A DNA stretch of 64,000 nt from G963664585 sp963664585 (GCA_963664585.2 CAXXEO010000021.1:124001-188000); one strand, 5' to 3'. Shown: positions 8,601-15,670, numbered from the stretch's first letter. Numbers and translations: made by a program. Notes: a model not told the origin generated them from the letters alone.

Positions 8601-8819
8601 GTTTTTAGGGTTTAACGCTATAAGTATTCTTATCAATTCGGACTCAGCAATGAATATTTTAGACTTTTGAAGCGCCTTCGTAGTTTTCAATTCATTATCA
8701 GGTTCAATAGGGTTTGAAGAATCCTGATCAGGTTTCTCAAGTAAGTAAATTCTATTAAAGCTGTTTGCATCTATATCTTTAATATTGATCCGTATTACTT
8801 CATATAATTTGTTAGCCAT
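5649..8819 (-). CDS. single-chain RNA polymerase-like protein (YonO / QDE-1 type)
   Basis: 1056 residues. The catalytic signature of two-barrel RNA polymerases, DxDGD, is present as D568-T-D-G-D572 inside 'NSADTDGDHV', comparable to the NADFDGD loop of cellular beta-prime. Further motifs appear in the order known from eukaryotic RNA-dependent polymerases and phage SPbeta YonO: DGAGLI at 246, FQFR at 272-275 followed by G-I-K281-G, then KSQFKF from 322. A lysine-rich middle follows. The last about 100 residues (roughly 940-1020) look like a winged-helix domain ('SQLNKLADIDGRHFQIIIKILEEAGVIQ'). YonO is a DNA-dependent RNA polymerase that transcribes late phage genes, so the same role is inferred here. 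Metal binding needs the three Asp residues, all present. A wholly different nucleotidyltransferase role is possible but less likely. Confidence 0.82.
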   Translation of the reverse strand: MANKLYEVIRINIKDIDANSFNRIYLLEKPDQDSSNPIEPDNELKTTKALQKSKIFIAESELIRILIALNPKNAETDGSEYPFVRDLIILKVGRGHKGYEALKQSEHNPESGIIYVNDIKYKRLICASGHNRAKKAMFIKEELFEKVNDILLCGIPKDKPYAPISKYNAYYGLPATDSIPVSLPNIVVVDDFEKAITQKYDVVYGDVTKPITEIRGKRNPETEVVGHGEYHVENDVLKEVMIKPFDGAGLIDAQKAKEWSKELGLDYIPASFQFRCILGIKGNLFVFDIREFAKTYGVRTITDIWGKVWDIEDDHIDCIMTKSQFKFYKLYDSYQEWLDNFNKDLHGYHRTFNVSEYSDAYTKPNKDSKSKALRNTALMCYQPLQTLRFTNDEIESLCQRTVENINKIHTDVGQFLRYRGITDEDKIKWSKVPPYYKALKYNYSLFNDPYINKKVIEDLKSIKLKSYVGKLIVDANYQTLTPDIFGLAQYAFGLEPVGLLEADEVYSYYWCKKGITELDLIRSPHIANEHCPVKVTNNAYMQDWYRYQDTGYITSMHDTCLLKMNSADTDGDHVLGVADKDIISAAKGCITNTIDFVRLDEGRKQEEFLINDTNRLIDTDVLGFQNNIGEVINKISILWSLPQTPGVQDAIKIMSIIGSLTIDFVKTGEKADIPKDILDMIKRYKRPYFMQYLDKNAANKEKTIKKNIKRFGLTVDDKASNYFNKFGDTDCTMNKICKYMEKQIGEIKPEIVEEKFDYSSLLRTDVNIYNETYKKVKQKLLELQEEQYDINNKKYHSMDDSEDEKQDYHNKYQQFYAYAKTELIYFCRDIDKLVEYLITIFYSDKDFVTKADRAILWNCFYGQMINRCRGKKSKKENSIDFDALEKRRQKNIKNIAKSKREKCLVRISFLENKPDVRISKENISQIKKVINIPKAKDNKTKKYYEEARRLFFVLLVIYRKLNSPITIFEAKKNQINYSQLNKLADIDGRHFQIIIKILEEAGVIQVNTRNLAAPKITVVFDSVDGKSSDICIDNINECKSVLNRHFPYSKYKNKVA

Positions 8820-8868
8820 TAACTTATTTATTCCTCCAAATTTTTTAATTTTAATATAATCTTATTTT

Positions 8869-9021
8869 TTTACCTTTGCGCTAGCGAAGGTAAAAGGTGT
8901 CGGCGCACCGGCACCGGCTCTAAGTGTACGCTCTGCTAACGGATTGACCGCACCGAACAAGTTCGGCTGCGGAACATCTTTTCAGTTGGAAATTTCGCTG
9001 CGCTCATTTCCAACTGAAAAG
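8869..9021. repeat. cluster of four consecutive hairpins
   Basis: Four inverted repeats follow each other in a GC-richer patch between the polymerase-like and helicase genes. They are 8869-8876/8887-8894 (TTTACCTT arms), 8897-8903/8908-8914, 8948-8958/8961-8972 (one bulge) and a perfect 16-base stem 8978-8993/9006-9021. None is followed by a T-run on either strand, so they are not ordinary terminators. Confidence 0.75.
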
Positions 9022-9075
9022 CTGTTAAATTCAATTTTTTTGATTTTTGACACCACAATGACCCCTAAACCGTTA

Positions 9076-10643
9076 TTATATGGTTTTGCCCGATTGTGGT
9101 TTCACTTTTAGTACAAATCCCCTTTTACCATAATACTGACTTTTCCTTCTGTTATCTTTTTTCTCTTCAATATAGTAAGGGAGTTGAATGTTCTCAAAGT
9201 ATTTATTGATGGTGCTTATTTTATAACCACCTTGCAGCGGCTTTAAAATATTCTTCTGAAGCATTTCAATAAATTGTAATTTTTCTCTTCCAAATAATGG
9301 TCTATTAAGATAATGATCTAATTTATCACGGATTGTAACAGCAGCATAGAACAATGACAAGTCTTGAAAGTTTTCAAAATTGATATTCATGCAACTGCAC
9401 AAATGCTTTAAATGCCCAAATTTAGTATCCTTTTTATTAATTGCCTCTGCTATTTTAATATCATAATTGAATTTCATTTCTTTCGCTCGATTAACAACAT
9501 ATCTACTTATATTCTGATTGTCTTCGATGCTTTCAGTATAAAGCAATCCATATTTAGACTTCTGTGCATATTGTTTTATTAAACTCTGCATTACTCTTGG
9601 TGCGAAAACATTCTAATGGCATTAATTTCTTATTAGTATTCGATATTACATTAGTTAATATATAAGGCTGCGTAATCTGTTTAATATATATGTTTGGAAA
9701 ATCATTTTCATCAGCAATACGCTTTCGACCAATGCATTGAATGATTGTATCGAAATTATAAATATCAATTATTAAATGTTTCAAATTTGGATCATGAATA
9801 TTAATTCCGTTTTCAATTACAGAAGTAGTAAATAAAATTTGCTTTTCAAATCTCTCCAACGTCCTTAATTGCTCCAAAGTCTCTTTATCACATAAATCGC
9901 CATATTTTGTATTCGACTGAGCACAGATAAATGCTGAATTATCAGGAAACTCTTTATGTAATTCATAGGCTTGCTTAATGTTTCTACAGAAGTAGATGGC
10001 TTTTTCATCTTGCGGTAATTCCAGCAAAAACTTATGAATTACTTCGATATCATTCCAAAAAAAGCATTGTTTGAATTTATAAGGTTTAATAATTTGATAA
10101 CTAAAATTAATTCCATGCTCTTCTTGATTAGCGAAAAATTCTTGTAGAATGGAGCTTGTTGCTGAAAGAAAAATTACTAGCTCATTATCTGTATGCTCAA
10201 CCAAATAATTTAGCGGTACATCAGTCTCATCCGCAAAATTTGAATCTGAAAAGAAATAATGGCACTCATCAGCAATAATTAACGTGTATATGCCTTGTAT
10301 TTGATCTATTTTATATTTAATAAAGTTTATAAACGATTGATAATTCATTACTTTGACAACATTTTGGGACTGTTTCCCCATACAAATTAAGAAGCTGTTC
10401 TTTCAGTGCTACACGATTGGTCAACAAAAGAATCTTATATCCTTTTTCTTTACACATTTGGTACAGAGTATTCATTACAAAGTATGTTTTACCTGATCCT
10501 GTATTTGCACAGATTAGAACTTTATGCCCTCGCTTCCAATCCTTTATAACATCAGACTTTAATATATTAGCTATATATTGGCCATCTTGTAGATTATATT
10601 CTAACTGAAATTTAGTTTTACTATTCTGACCGATATTAGACAT
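9076..10643 (-). pseudogene. SF2 DEAD/DEAH-type helicase, split by two +1 homopolymer shifts
   Basis: Three overlapping frames join into one protein of about 521 residues. It has Walker A ANTGSGKT near residues 46-53, motif II DECH in 'LIIADECHYFF', motif III 'LSATS' and motif VI 'QCIGRKR'. The first break lies at a four-base C-run on the plus strand (10376-10379); removing one base gives '...LLNLYGKQSQNVVK'. The second lies at a four-base A-run (9605-9608); removing one base gives '...LECFAPRVMQSLIK'. Conserved sequence is continuous across both points, so decay is recent or the breaks are sequencing errors. AGGAGGG precedes the ATG. It is transcribed with the polymerase-like gene and might unwind template or act in replication. 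Confidence 0.8.
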
Positions 10644-10648
10644 TCGGC

Positions 10649-10792
10649 TTAACCCTCCTGTCTTCTGAAATTACTCATTGTGTTTCTAAGTTCGGGGGAA
10701 TCATTGAACAGGAATACTTTCATATTTTTATCTATTTCTGAGTCATCTACTTTTTTAATGTTGTATCCATTTCGGACTAAAAAATTTGCCAT
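10649..10792 (-). CDS. 47-residue protein upstream of the helicase
   Basis: 47 codons from ATG 10792. The translation has 'NFLVRNGYNIKKVDDSEIDK' and 'FRRQEG' and is not recognised. Its last codons contain the AGGAGGG ribosome site of the helicase, whose ATG follows six bases after the stop, so the two are probably coupled. No good ribosome site of its own is visible, which lowers confidence. Confidence 0.45.
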   Translation of the reverse strand: MANFLVRNGYNIKKVDDSEIDKNMKVFLFNDSPELRNTMSNFRRQEG

Positions 10793-11031
10793 TGAAAGAC
10801 TACGGATTATGTAATACTGAGGTGTCTGTTGACTGTTTATATTGTTTCACTGTCCTTTTCTATTTTTATTTTTATATATTTAATCGCCGTAATAAATCCA
10901 AACCTGAATCATATTTATTATTTTATTTGATTATTCCCCTTCGCTATAATTCGTGCATATATACTTTACAATCGTCTTATAATCTACTAGACTAGAATCA
11001 AACAAAATACTTTATAAGGAGTGTGTACATT

Positions 11032-11253
11032 ATGCCAAGAGGAGTAAAAGGATCTAAAAACGTTGACAATCAAATTGAAGAACTTGATGCAAAGATTGCA
11101 AGCTATCAAGCCAAGATTACTGAACTCAATGGGAAAAAGAAGGCTTTGCTGGAATCAAAACAAAAAGCAGATATGGATGCTTTATACCAAGCCGTAAAAG
11201 AATCAGGAAAAAGTGCAGCTGAACTTTTATCAACATTAGTCAAGCAAATTTAG
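11032..11253 (+). CDS. 73-residue coiled-coil protein with basic PRGVKGS N-terminus
   Basis: Start ATG 11032 with AAGGAG ten bases upstream. The N-terminus 'MPRGVKGSKN' is basic and AT-hook-like. Residues 10-45 form a strongly charged helix ('QIEELDAKIASYQAKITELNGKKKALLESKQ'), and the tail 'YQAVKESGKSAAELLSTLVKQI' is helical. Small proteins of this build occur in many clostridial phages and conjugative elements. A histone-like or xenogeneic DNA-binding role is plausible but unproven. It is one of few plus-strand genes of the prophage and ends in a terminator. Confidence 0.75.
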   Translation: MPRGVKGSKNVDNQIEELDAKIASYQAKITELNGKKKALLESKQKADMDALYQAVKESGKSAAELLSTLVKQI

Positions 11254-11269
11254 TTGAATAAGTTGCTTA

Positions 11270-11299
11270 AAGGGAGTCTGGAAACAGGCTTCTTTTTTT
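11270..11299 (+). terminator. terminator of the coiled-coil gene
   Basis: AAGGGAGTCTG pairs (with wobbles) with CAGGCTTCTT around a GAAA tetraloop, then a run of seven Ts. Confidence 0.8.
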
Positions 11300-11332
11300 G
11301 TCTACTAACTTCTTCTCCAAGTGGAAAAAAAG

Positions 11333-12628
11333 TTAACTGACTAATTTTTCTAAAGCTTCTTTAGCATCATTAAGCAATTGCATCTGTTTGCCATCATCAT
11401 TTGTTATGTCAGGATGATATTTTTTTGCCAATGTTTTATATCCTGTATTAATAATATCTTTAACCATAGGATCACGTTTAATAAATTCCAAACCTTTTAT
11501 AATATTTTGCTTAAAACCTTGATCTATTCTACGCCAATATTCGTCTTTTGTTTTTGTTCTTTGCTCTTTATTTTCGTTTAATTCCTTGTTAATTTCAAAA
11601 AGCTTACTGACTATAACAGTTTTATCTTGCTGTGTTATTCTTTTATTCTTAACCCATTCCGTAAAGATTTCGGATACCCATTCTTGTATTTTTTTAGAAT
11701 CTTCAATTACTCCTTCACAAAAATCAATTACAAATCTTTTGTTTTTGCCCTTAACAAGAAAAAACAAATATTTATGTTCAAATGCTGAATAAATAGTTGA
11801 GTTTTGCCCTTGCTCTTCAACCTCGCAATGTAAATCATCATCCGGTGTTCTATCATATAGCTGTTGCCTAATAATATAGATTTTCTGTTGTTCTTCACTG
11901 ATTTGCTGCTGTTTTTGCTCTAGTTCTAATAAGACTTTATCGCAATCGGCTGTATCACTTAATTCGCCTATTGAATAATCATAGATACTCTTATCTTTAA
12001 ATTCATCAGATTTCCGACAAATGGCATGATTCTGCTTTTTATTTATCGTTTGTGCTGCTTTATTAATAGATATCTCTTTGCCTTTAACTTTTCGTTTCAA
12101 TTCTTCATTATTTGAACTGAATATTTTATCAAGCTTCGCATATGTACCTTCAGAGGTTCCCACAAGCTTAGCCATTTCTTTTCTTGTATCAACCTTTTGT
12201 TCTACCACCTTTGGCAAAGTTGTCAAAGGTGATTTCTTATTTCCACCATTTGATGATATATTTTTCTTTGCTTTGCCTTCGATTAAAGGTTTGTATTTCT
12301 GTATTATTTCATATTTCTCTGCAACTGTTAGATTTCTTCTTCCAAGCTGAGTCTCTAGCATATATCTTAGAACATCATTTTTATTTTTATATTTATATGA
12401 ACCCAGTTCATATAACTGCCAGTGACCTATATCAATATTATTTTTTAGACAAATATTATAGCGATTGTGACCGTCTACAATATATACATCATTTGTTTTT
12501 TCGTCTGTCCATACTTTTATTGCATCCAATAACCCATCTTTTAATATACTGCTTTCTAGTCTTTTAAATTCTTCTGGTGTTAGTGGCGGTAAAAACTCTC
12601 TAAACTCAGGATCGATTTTTAAATTCAT
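11333..12628 (-). CDS. ParB-like protein with C-terminal J-domain
   Basis: 431 residues. Residues about 10-110 are a ParB/sulfiredoxin-type N-terminal domain ('LPPLTPEEFKRLESSILKDGLLD', 'VYIVDGHNRYNICLKNN', 'MLETQLGRRNLT'). Next comes a helix-turn-helix-like part ('RKEMAKLVGTSEGTYAKLDKIF') and a long Gln/Lys-rich coiled coil. The last about 40 residues read 'GYKTLAKKYHPDITNDDGKQ', a J-domain with its diagnostic HPD at 405-407. ParB-type domains bind or cut DNA and hydrolyse CTP; J-domains stimulate DnaK ATPase. The ATG at 12628 overlaps the stop of the preceding fragment (ATGA) and has AAAGGAT upstream. The fusion suggests recruitment of host DnaK to phage DNA (inference). Confidence 0.85.
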   Translation of the reverse strand: MNLKIDPEFREFLPPLTPEEFKRLESSILKDGLLDAIKVWTDEKTNDVYIVDGHNRYNICLKNNIDIGHWQLYELGSYKYKNKNDVLRYMLETQLGRRNLTVAEKYEIIQKYKPLIEGKAKKNISSNGGNKKSPLTTLPKVVEQKVDTRKEMAKLVGTSEGTYAKLDKIFSSNNEELKRKVKGKEISINKAAQTINKKQNHAICRKSDEFKDKSIYDYSIGELSDTADCDKVLLELEQKQQQISEEQQKIYIIRQQLYDRTPDDDLHCEVEEQGQNSTIYSAFEHKYLFFLVKGKNKRFVIDFCEGVIEDSKKIQEWVSEIFTEWVKNKRITQQDKTVIVSKLFEINKELNENKEQRTKTKDEYWRRIDQGFKQNIIKGLEFIKRDPMVKDIINTGYKTLAKKYHPDITNDDGKQMQLLNDAKEALEKLVS

Positions 12629-13011
12629 GTAATTATCCTTTCTTGTGTACAATTAGTTATTTTCTTTGTGTTCTCATCATCTGACTTCATTACAACATCA
12701 TAACGAGCAAGGGTTCCTGATCCTATATCTGCTAATTTGGCGATTTCTTTACGAGTTTCCGTTGAAACAATATTTTCACTTTCTGTCCAATTGGACAACA
12801 AGTCAGTTCTCATCCCCTGATTTTCTTTTGCCTCCTCTCTTAATTCATTTTCATATTTTTTTGCAATACTAATACGCTGTATGGGTGACAAATTTCTTCT
12901 GCCCAATTGACTATCTATCATCCAGCGCATAACATCTGCTTTGGTATCATAGCCTAATGTAAGCACCTCAAATGGAATTTTATGTTTCTGACATATCTCA
13001 TATCGATTTCC
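12625..13011 (-). pseudogene. 5'-truncated parB-like remnant
   Basis: The frame starts right after a stop at 13012-13014 with 'GNRYEICQKHKIPFEVL', the second half of the classical ParB core motif, and continues 'MRWMIDSQLGRRNLSPIQRI' into a helix-turn-helix-like segment ending at 12625. It is clearly homologous to the intact neighbour but lacks the first 45 or so residues and any proper start codon. Translation from ATG-like codons inside could still give a fragment. It is translationally linked to the downstream gene by an ATGA overlap. Confidence 0.75.
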
Positions 13012-13334
13012 TTAGCAGGGTCTATCCAATTGGATATAGGCTGTTTAAGTTCAGTGGGAATAGTGGATAGGCGCTTGACATCTTTTAATTGAGTAAGACT
13101 AACCCCAAACTCCTTTGCAATTTGTTCTTGAGTTATGTGAACCGTATTATTCGGCTGACCAACAATTGTTCCTTGACTATTTAATGAACCCTGTCTAGCA
13201 CCACATAATTTTTCATACTCGCTATAAACTTTAGCCTGTTTTATCGGATCGTTTTTAAGCCGACCAAAATTAGCAATATGGTAACAATAAATATAGTTGA
13301 CAACAATATGCAAACCTGTTATAATACGATCCAT
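12954..13334 (-). pseudogene. internal fragment of another parB-like gene
   Basis: Contains 'IANFGRLKNDPIKQAKVYSEY' followed by a helix-turn-helix 'ITQEQIAKEFGVSLTQLKDVKRL' and 'KQPISNWIDPAKEID', the middle and C-terminal part of a ParB-like protein without its N-terminal core. The homologous reading stops near 13014, where the sequence jumps into the other remnant in a different frame. The first residues after the ATG look non-homologous. This is best explained by deletion between tandem parB-like genes. Confidence 0.65.
13297..13325 (+). promoter_or_regulatory. perfect-consensus sigma-70 promoter
   Basis: TTGACA at 13297-13302, a spacer of exactly 17 bases, TATAAT at 13320-13325, pointing rightward. 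It overlaps the start of the minus-strand parB fragment. Confidence 0.75.
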
Positions 13335-13632
13335 AGAGATGCAAAAGTTCTAATTATCACAATGTTGTTCAATTTTCAAGGTGCAGTTGCCATTTCACAA
13401 ACGTCTATAACGCTATATGAGATAAAATCTTATATAGTGTGTTTTAGTTTATAAACATGGCAAATTTAACTTTACAATATCTCTACATACTTATCAAATT
13501 TCAAAAATTGTTATATTTCACCATTTATTAAGATTGTCCCATTAATGCTTTGTAATTTACCATATTACATATAATTACTATGATTTTCATGTTATACATA
13601 CCCTATCCAAAGCGGATAGGGTAATTTTTTAT
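13326..13632 (+). ncRNA. candidate non-coding transcript between strong promoter and terminator
   Basis: About 270-300 bases bounded by the consensus promoter on the left and a clean terminator on the right. That terminator has ACCCTATCC at 13600-13608, GGATAGGGT at 13614-13622, then AATTTTTT. The longest plus-strand frame inside is about 30 codons with no ribosome site. No known RNA family was recognised. Confidence 0.35.
13600..13630 (+). terminator. intrinsic terminator
   Basis: Perfect nine-base stem (ACCCTATCC / GGATAGGGT), five-base loop, then AATTTTTT on the plus strand. It abuts the end of the convergent gene at 13633-13995. Confidence 0.75.
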
Positions 13633-13995
13633 CTATATCTCTATCTCACCCCAATAAGCAACCCCTGAATCATTTCCCCTTTCCTCTTCTGTCAATTCAA
13701 CATCCAAAATATCTTCCCATTGGTCTTCGGGACTGTCAAATGGAATGATGTTACATGACATCGTAACGCAACCTGTTTCCAAATCCATTATCAGACAAGC
13801 ATCTGTTACCATGGCATAAGGGATGCCAGCGGAGAGTAGTGGATTTGTAATGGCGTAAGGGATGCAGATTGTTTTTTCGTCCGTTTCTGCGCTATGTAGG
13901 TCAAGGTGTGCCGGATTCAAAGGTTGATCATAGAGTGGGATGTTAGCTAGTGAATCATTGTTGTCCTCTGCGTAATTATTTGAATAGATTTTCAT
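13633..13995 (-). CDS. hypothetical acidic protein (120 aa)
   Basis: Not recognised. The protein is strongly acidic with no Lys-rich patch. Notable stretches are 'NPAHLDLHSAETDEKTICIPYAI', 'IPYAMVTDACLIMDLETGCVTM' and 'FDSPEDQWEDILDVELTEEERG'. The last looks like a short helix-capped tail. There is no signal or membrane segment. AGGAGG lies seven bases before the ATG. Its codon use is less AT-rich than that of the flanking prophage genes. It may belong with the next upstream gene, which shares its acidic character. Confidence 0.65.
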   Translation of the reverse strand: MKIYSNNYAEDNNDSLANIPLYDQPLNPAHLDLHSAETDEKTICIPYAITNPLLSAGIPYAMVTDACLIMDLETGCVTMSCNIIPFDSPEDQWEDILDVELTEEERGNDSGVAYWGEIEI

Positions 13996-14036
13996 TTATA
14001 TGTCCTCCTAGAATTTTAATGTTATGAGTTTATATT

Positions 14037-14176
14037 TCACCTATAAAGTAACGAGAAAGCAAAAACGTTTACACGCTTTTGTCTGACGTACATTTATATT
14101 ACAATGAGATGGGAAAAGTGTTTAGGCTTTCAGATTTGTCTGCCTTACACCTATAATGTAATGAGAAGATAAAAAG
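14037..14176. repeat. two direct repeats of about 28 bases upstream of the acidic gene
   Basis: CACCTATAAAGTAACGAGAA (from 14039) recurs as CACCTATAATGTAATGAGAA (from 14148), each followed by an A-rich tail. They lie upstream of the gene at 13633-13995 and are probably regulatory. Confidence 0.5.
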
Positions 14177-14198
14177 TACTACACATTGATTTACTTTT

Positions 14199-14621
14199 TT
14201 ATTCGCTCACCTGCCCTATCTTTACAGCCTGTCCGGTTTTTAGGCATTGCTGGATCAGGGCGATATACTCATTTATTAGTGATTGCTCTTCAGGTGTGAA
14301 GTCACTGATATCATACTCAAGGTTTTTTGCTATATTACCAAGAGCTAATTGAAAACACCAGTCTTCCCTATCATGAATTAAATTCAGTGTCATTCCAAAA
14401 TCTGTACTCCATACGGTTTGAGGTGCTTCGGCTTTTGGGATATTGAACTGTTCATTGATTGATTGCAAACTGTTGTTGCTCAGTAAGCATTGTGGTGGGT
14501 CTAGGCCAAGAAAATACACTTCGCTGGCATCGCTGGTGCGGAGATAGCCACAGCCATTTTTTAAGATTATTTCCTCTTTCAAAGGAATGTGCATATTGAC
14601 TCCCGAATAATTAATGTTCAT
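14199..14621 (-). CDS. hypothetical protein (140 aa)
   Basis: Not recognised. It starts 'MNINYSGVNMHIPLKEEIIL' and contains 'YFLGLDPPQCLLSNNSLQSIN' and an acidic helical C-terminus 'DISDFTPEEQSLINEYIALIQQCLKTGQ'. I chose ATG 14621 because GGGAGGAAAG precedes it by about five bases; the frame is open to 14666. It appears soluble and cytoplasmic. It lies in the same direction as the acidic gene and the coiled-coil gene, so the three may form a unit. Confidence 0.6.
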   Translation of the reverse strand: MNINYSGVNMHIPLKEEIILKNGCGYLRTSDASEVYFLGLDPPQCLLSNNSLQSINEQFNIPKAEAPQTVWSTDFGMTLNLIHDREDWCFQLALGNIAKNLEYDISDFTPEEQSLINEYIALIQQCLKTGQAVKIGQVSE

Positions 14622-14712
14622 TTTGCTTTCCTCCCTGTTGTTTGACAAAATAAAAAACGTATGCAATTAAATAATCACATACGCTAATCTTATTTTATAT
14701 TTAATTGTCGTT

Positions 14713-15045
14713 TTATCTTGCTACTTTTAATTCTCTGATACTTTGGCTATGCTCTGTTACGACATCCTTAATGACTTCTGCATCGGCTTTTACGGAGTTT
14801 AAAGTCATTTCCATGCGGTCAAGTTTTCGGTATTTATCAGCCATTTCATGTTGTGTTTCAAAAAGTAATTGGATATTTTTGTTGGTGACATTTTCTTGTA
14901 CCACTTCGATTTTGGTTACATGTTCCTCAACTTTGGTAACTCGCTCTTCAATTCGTTCAAGCTTCTGGTTGATAGGTTCTAGTACTTGCTTCAGCTTACT
15001 ATCCATTAAATCAGATATAGCCGATAATAGTTGTTTTTCATCCAT
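14713..15045 (-). CDS. 110-residue coiled-coil protein
   Basis: The whole chain is a charged amphipathic helix: 'KQVLEPINQKLERIEERVTK' followed by repeated V-T-K-[IV]-E heptads and 'KLDRMEMTLNSVKADAEVI'. Proteins of this build (about 110 residues, starting MDEKQLLxAI) are common in clostridial genomes and mobile elements, with no defined role. AAGGCGG lies eight bases upstream of the ATG. It is divergent from the XRE gene, with the operator region between them. Confidence 0.7.
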   Translation of the reverse strand: MDEKQLLSAISDLMDSKLKQVLEPINQKLERIEERVTKVEEHVTKIEVVQENVTNKNIQLLFETQHEMADKYRKLDRMEMTLNSVKADAEVIKDVVTEHSQSIRELKVAR

Positions 15046-15245
15046 AGGATCACCGCCTTAATAAGTTTAGTATAGCATGGGTATGTGTCAGATTCAAGGA
15101 ATAGAACGTACAAGAATTTAGCCGCTTGTACTCGCTGCTGTCTATTGCTCCCCCATCGGTCACTAGCTACCGGCAATTGCTTCAAGGATTGCACCCTTTT
15201 TATTGTGTTGTCAAGGTTCAAATGTCTTGCTTGTTTGGTATGATT

Positions 15246-15354
15246 TTATTATACACTTAAGTTTGTGTACTTTCAATTAGTGATGTGCACAACATTAAGT
15301 GTATTTTGTTGTGCGCTTTGTGCACTTGATTTTGTGCATTAATTGGCTTATACT
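15246..15354 (+). promoter_or_regulatory. promoter and operator cluster of the XRE gene
   Basis: TTGATT (15326-15331), a 17-base spacer and TATACT (15349-15354) form a near-consensus promoter. Around and before it the hexamer-like words TTGTGTAC, GATGTGCAC, TTGTGCGC, TTGTGCAC and TTGTGCAT recur at 10-25 base intervals. This is the pattern expected of operators for the small regulator encoded immediately downstream. Confidence 0.65.
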
Positions 15355-15378
15355 AAAACACAAAGGAGAGATTATTTT

Positions 15379-15621
15379 ATGTCAATATCATATAACAAAC
15401 TTTTTATTCTATTAAAAGAAAAAGGATACTCCACATATCGAATACGCCGTGAAAAATTGATAGGCCAAGGAACTCTTACTGCTCTTAAAAACGGTACAGG
15501 AGGACTTGATTCTAAAACTATAGATAGATTATGTAATCTTCTCAATTGTCAGCCCGGCGATATTATGGAATTCATACCTGAAGATAATAAGGATAAAGAT
15601 CATAATTTTTTGAGTTTATAA
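15379..15621 (+). CDS. XRE/Cro-family regulator (80 aa)
   Basis: 80 residues starting 'MSISYNKLFILLKEKGYSTY'. It has a Cro-type helix-turn-helix ('IGQGTLTALKNGTGGLDSKTIDRLCNLLNCQPGDIMEF') as in the family of short regulators ending in 'QPGDIMEFI'. AAAGGAGAG precedes ATG 15379 at ideal spacing. The upstream TTGTGCAC-like repeats overlapping its promoter suggest autoregulation. It is divergent from the rest of the prophage genes and is a candidate for the lysogeny or excision switch. Confidence 0.88.
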   Translation: MSISYNKLFILLKEKGYSTYRIRREKLIGQGTLTALKNGTGGLDSKTIDRLCNLLNCQPGDIMEFIPEDNKDKDHNFLSL

Positions 15622-15670
15622 GTTATTAATTCAAGACTGTTGACAATTATATGTCGTCAAATCATTGCAT

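Noticed and set aside
9076..10643. Programmed ribosomal frameshifting in the helicase
   Set aside because: Both sites lack a typical +1 slippery sequence with a slow codon, and two events in one gene would be very unlikely.
15006..15221. 71-codon minus-strand frame before the coiled-coil gene
   Set aside because: It overlaps the start of the better supported gene at 14713-15045 and has no recognisable sequence or ribosome site.
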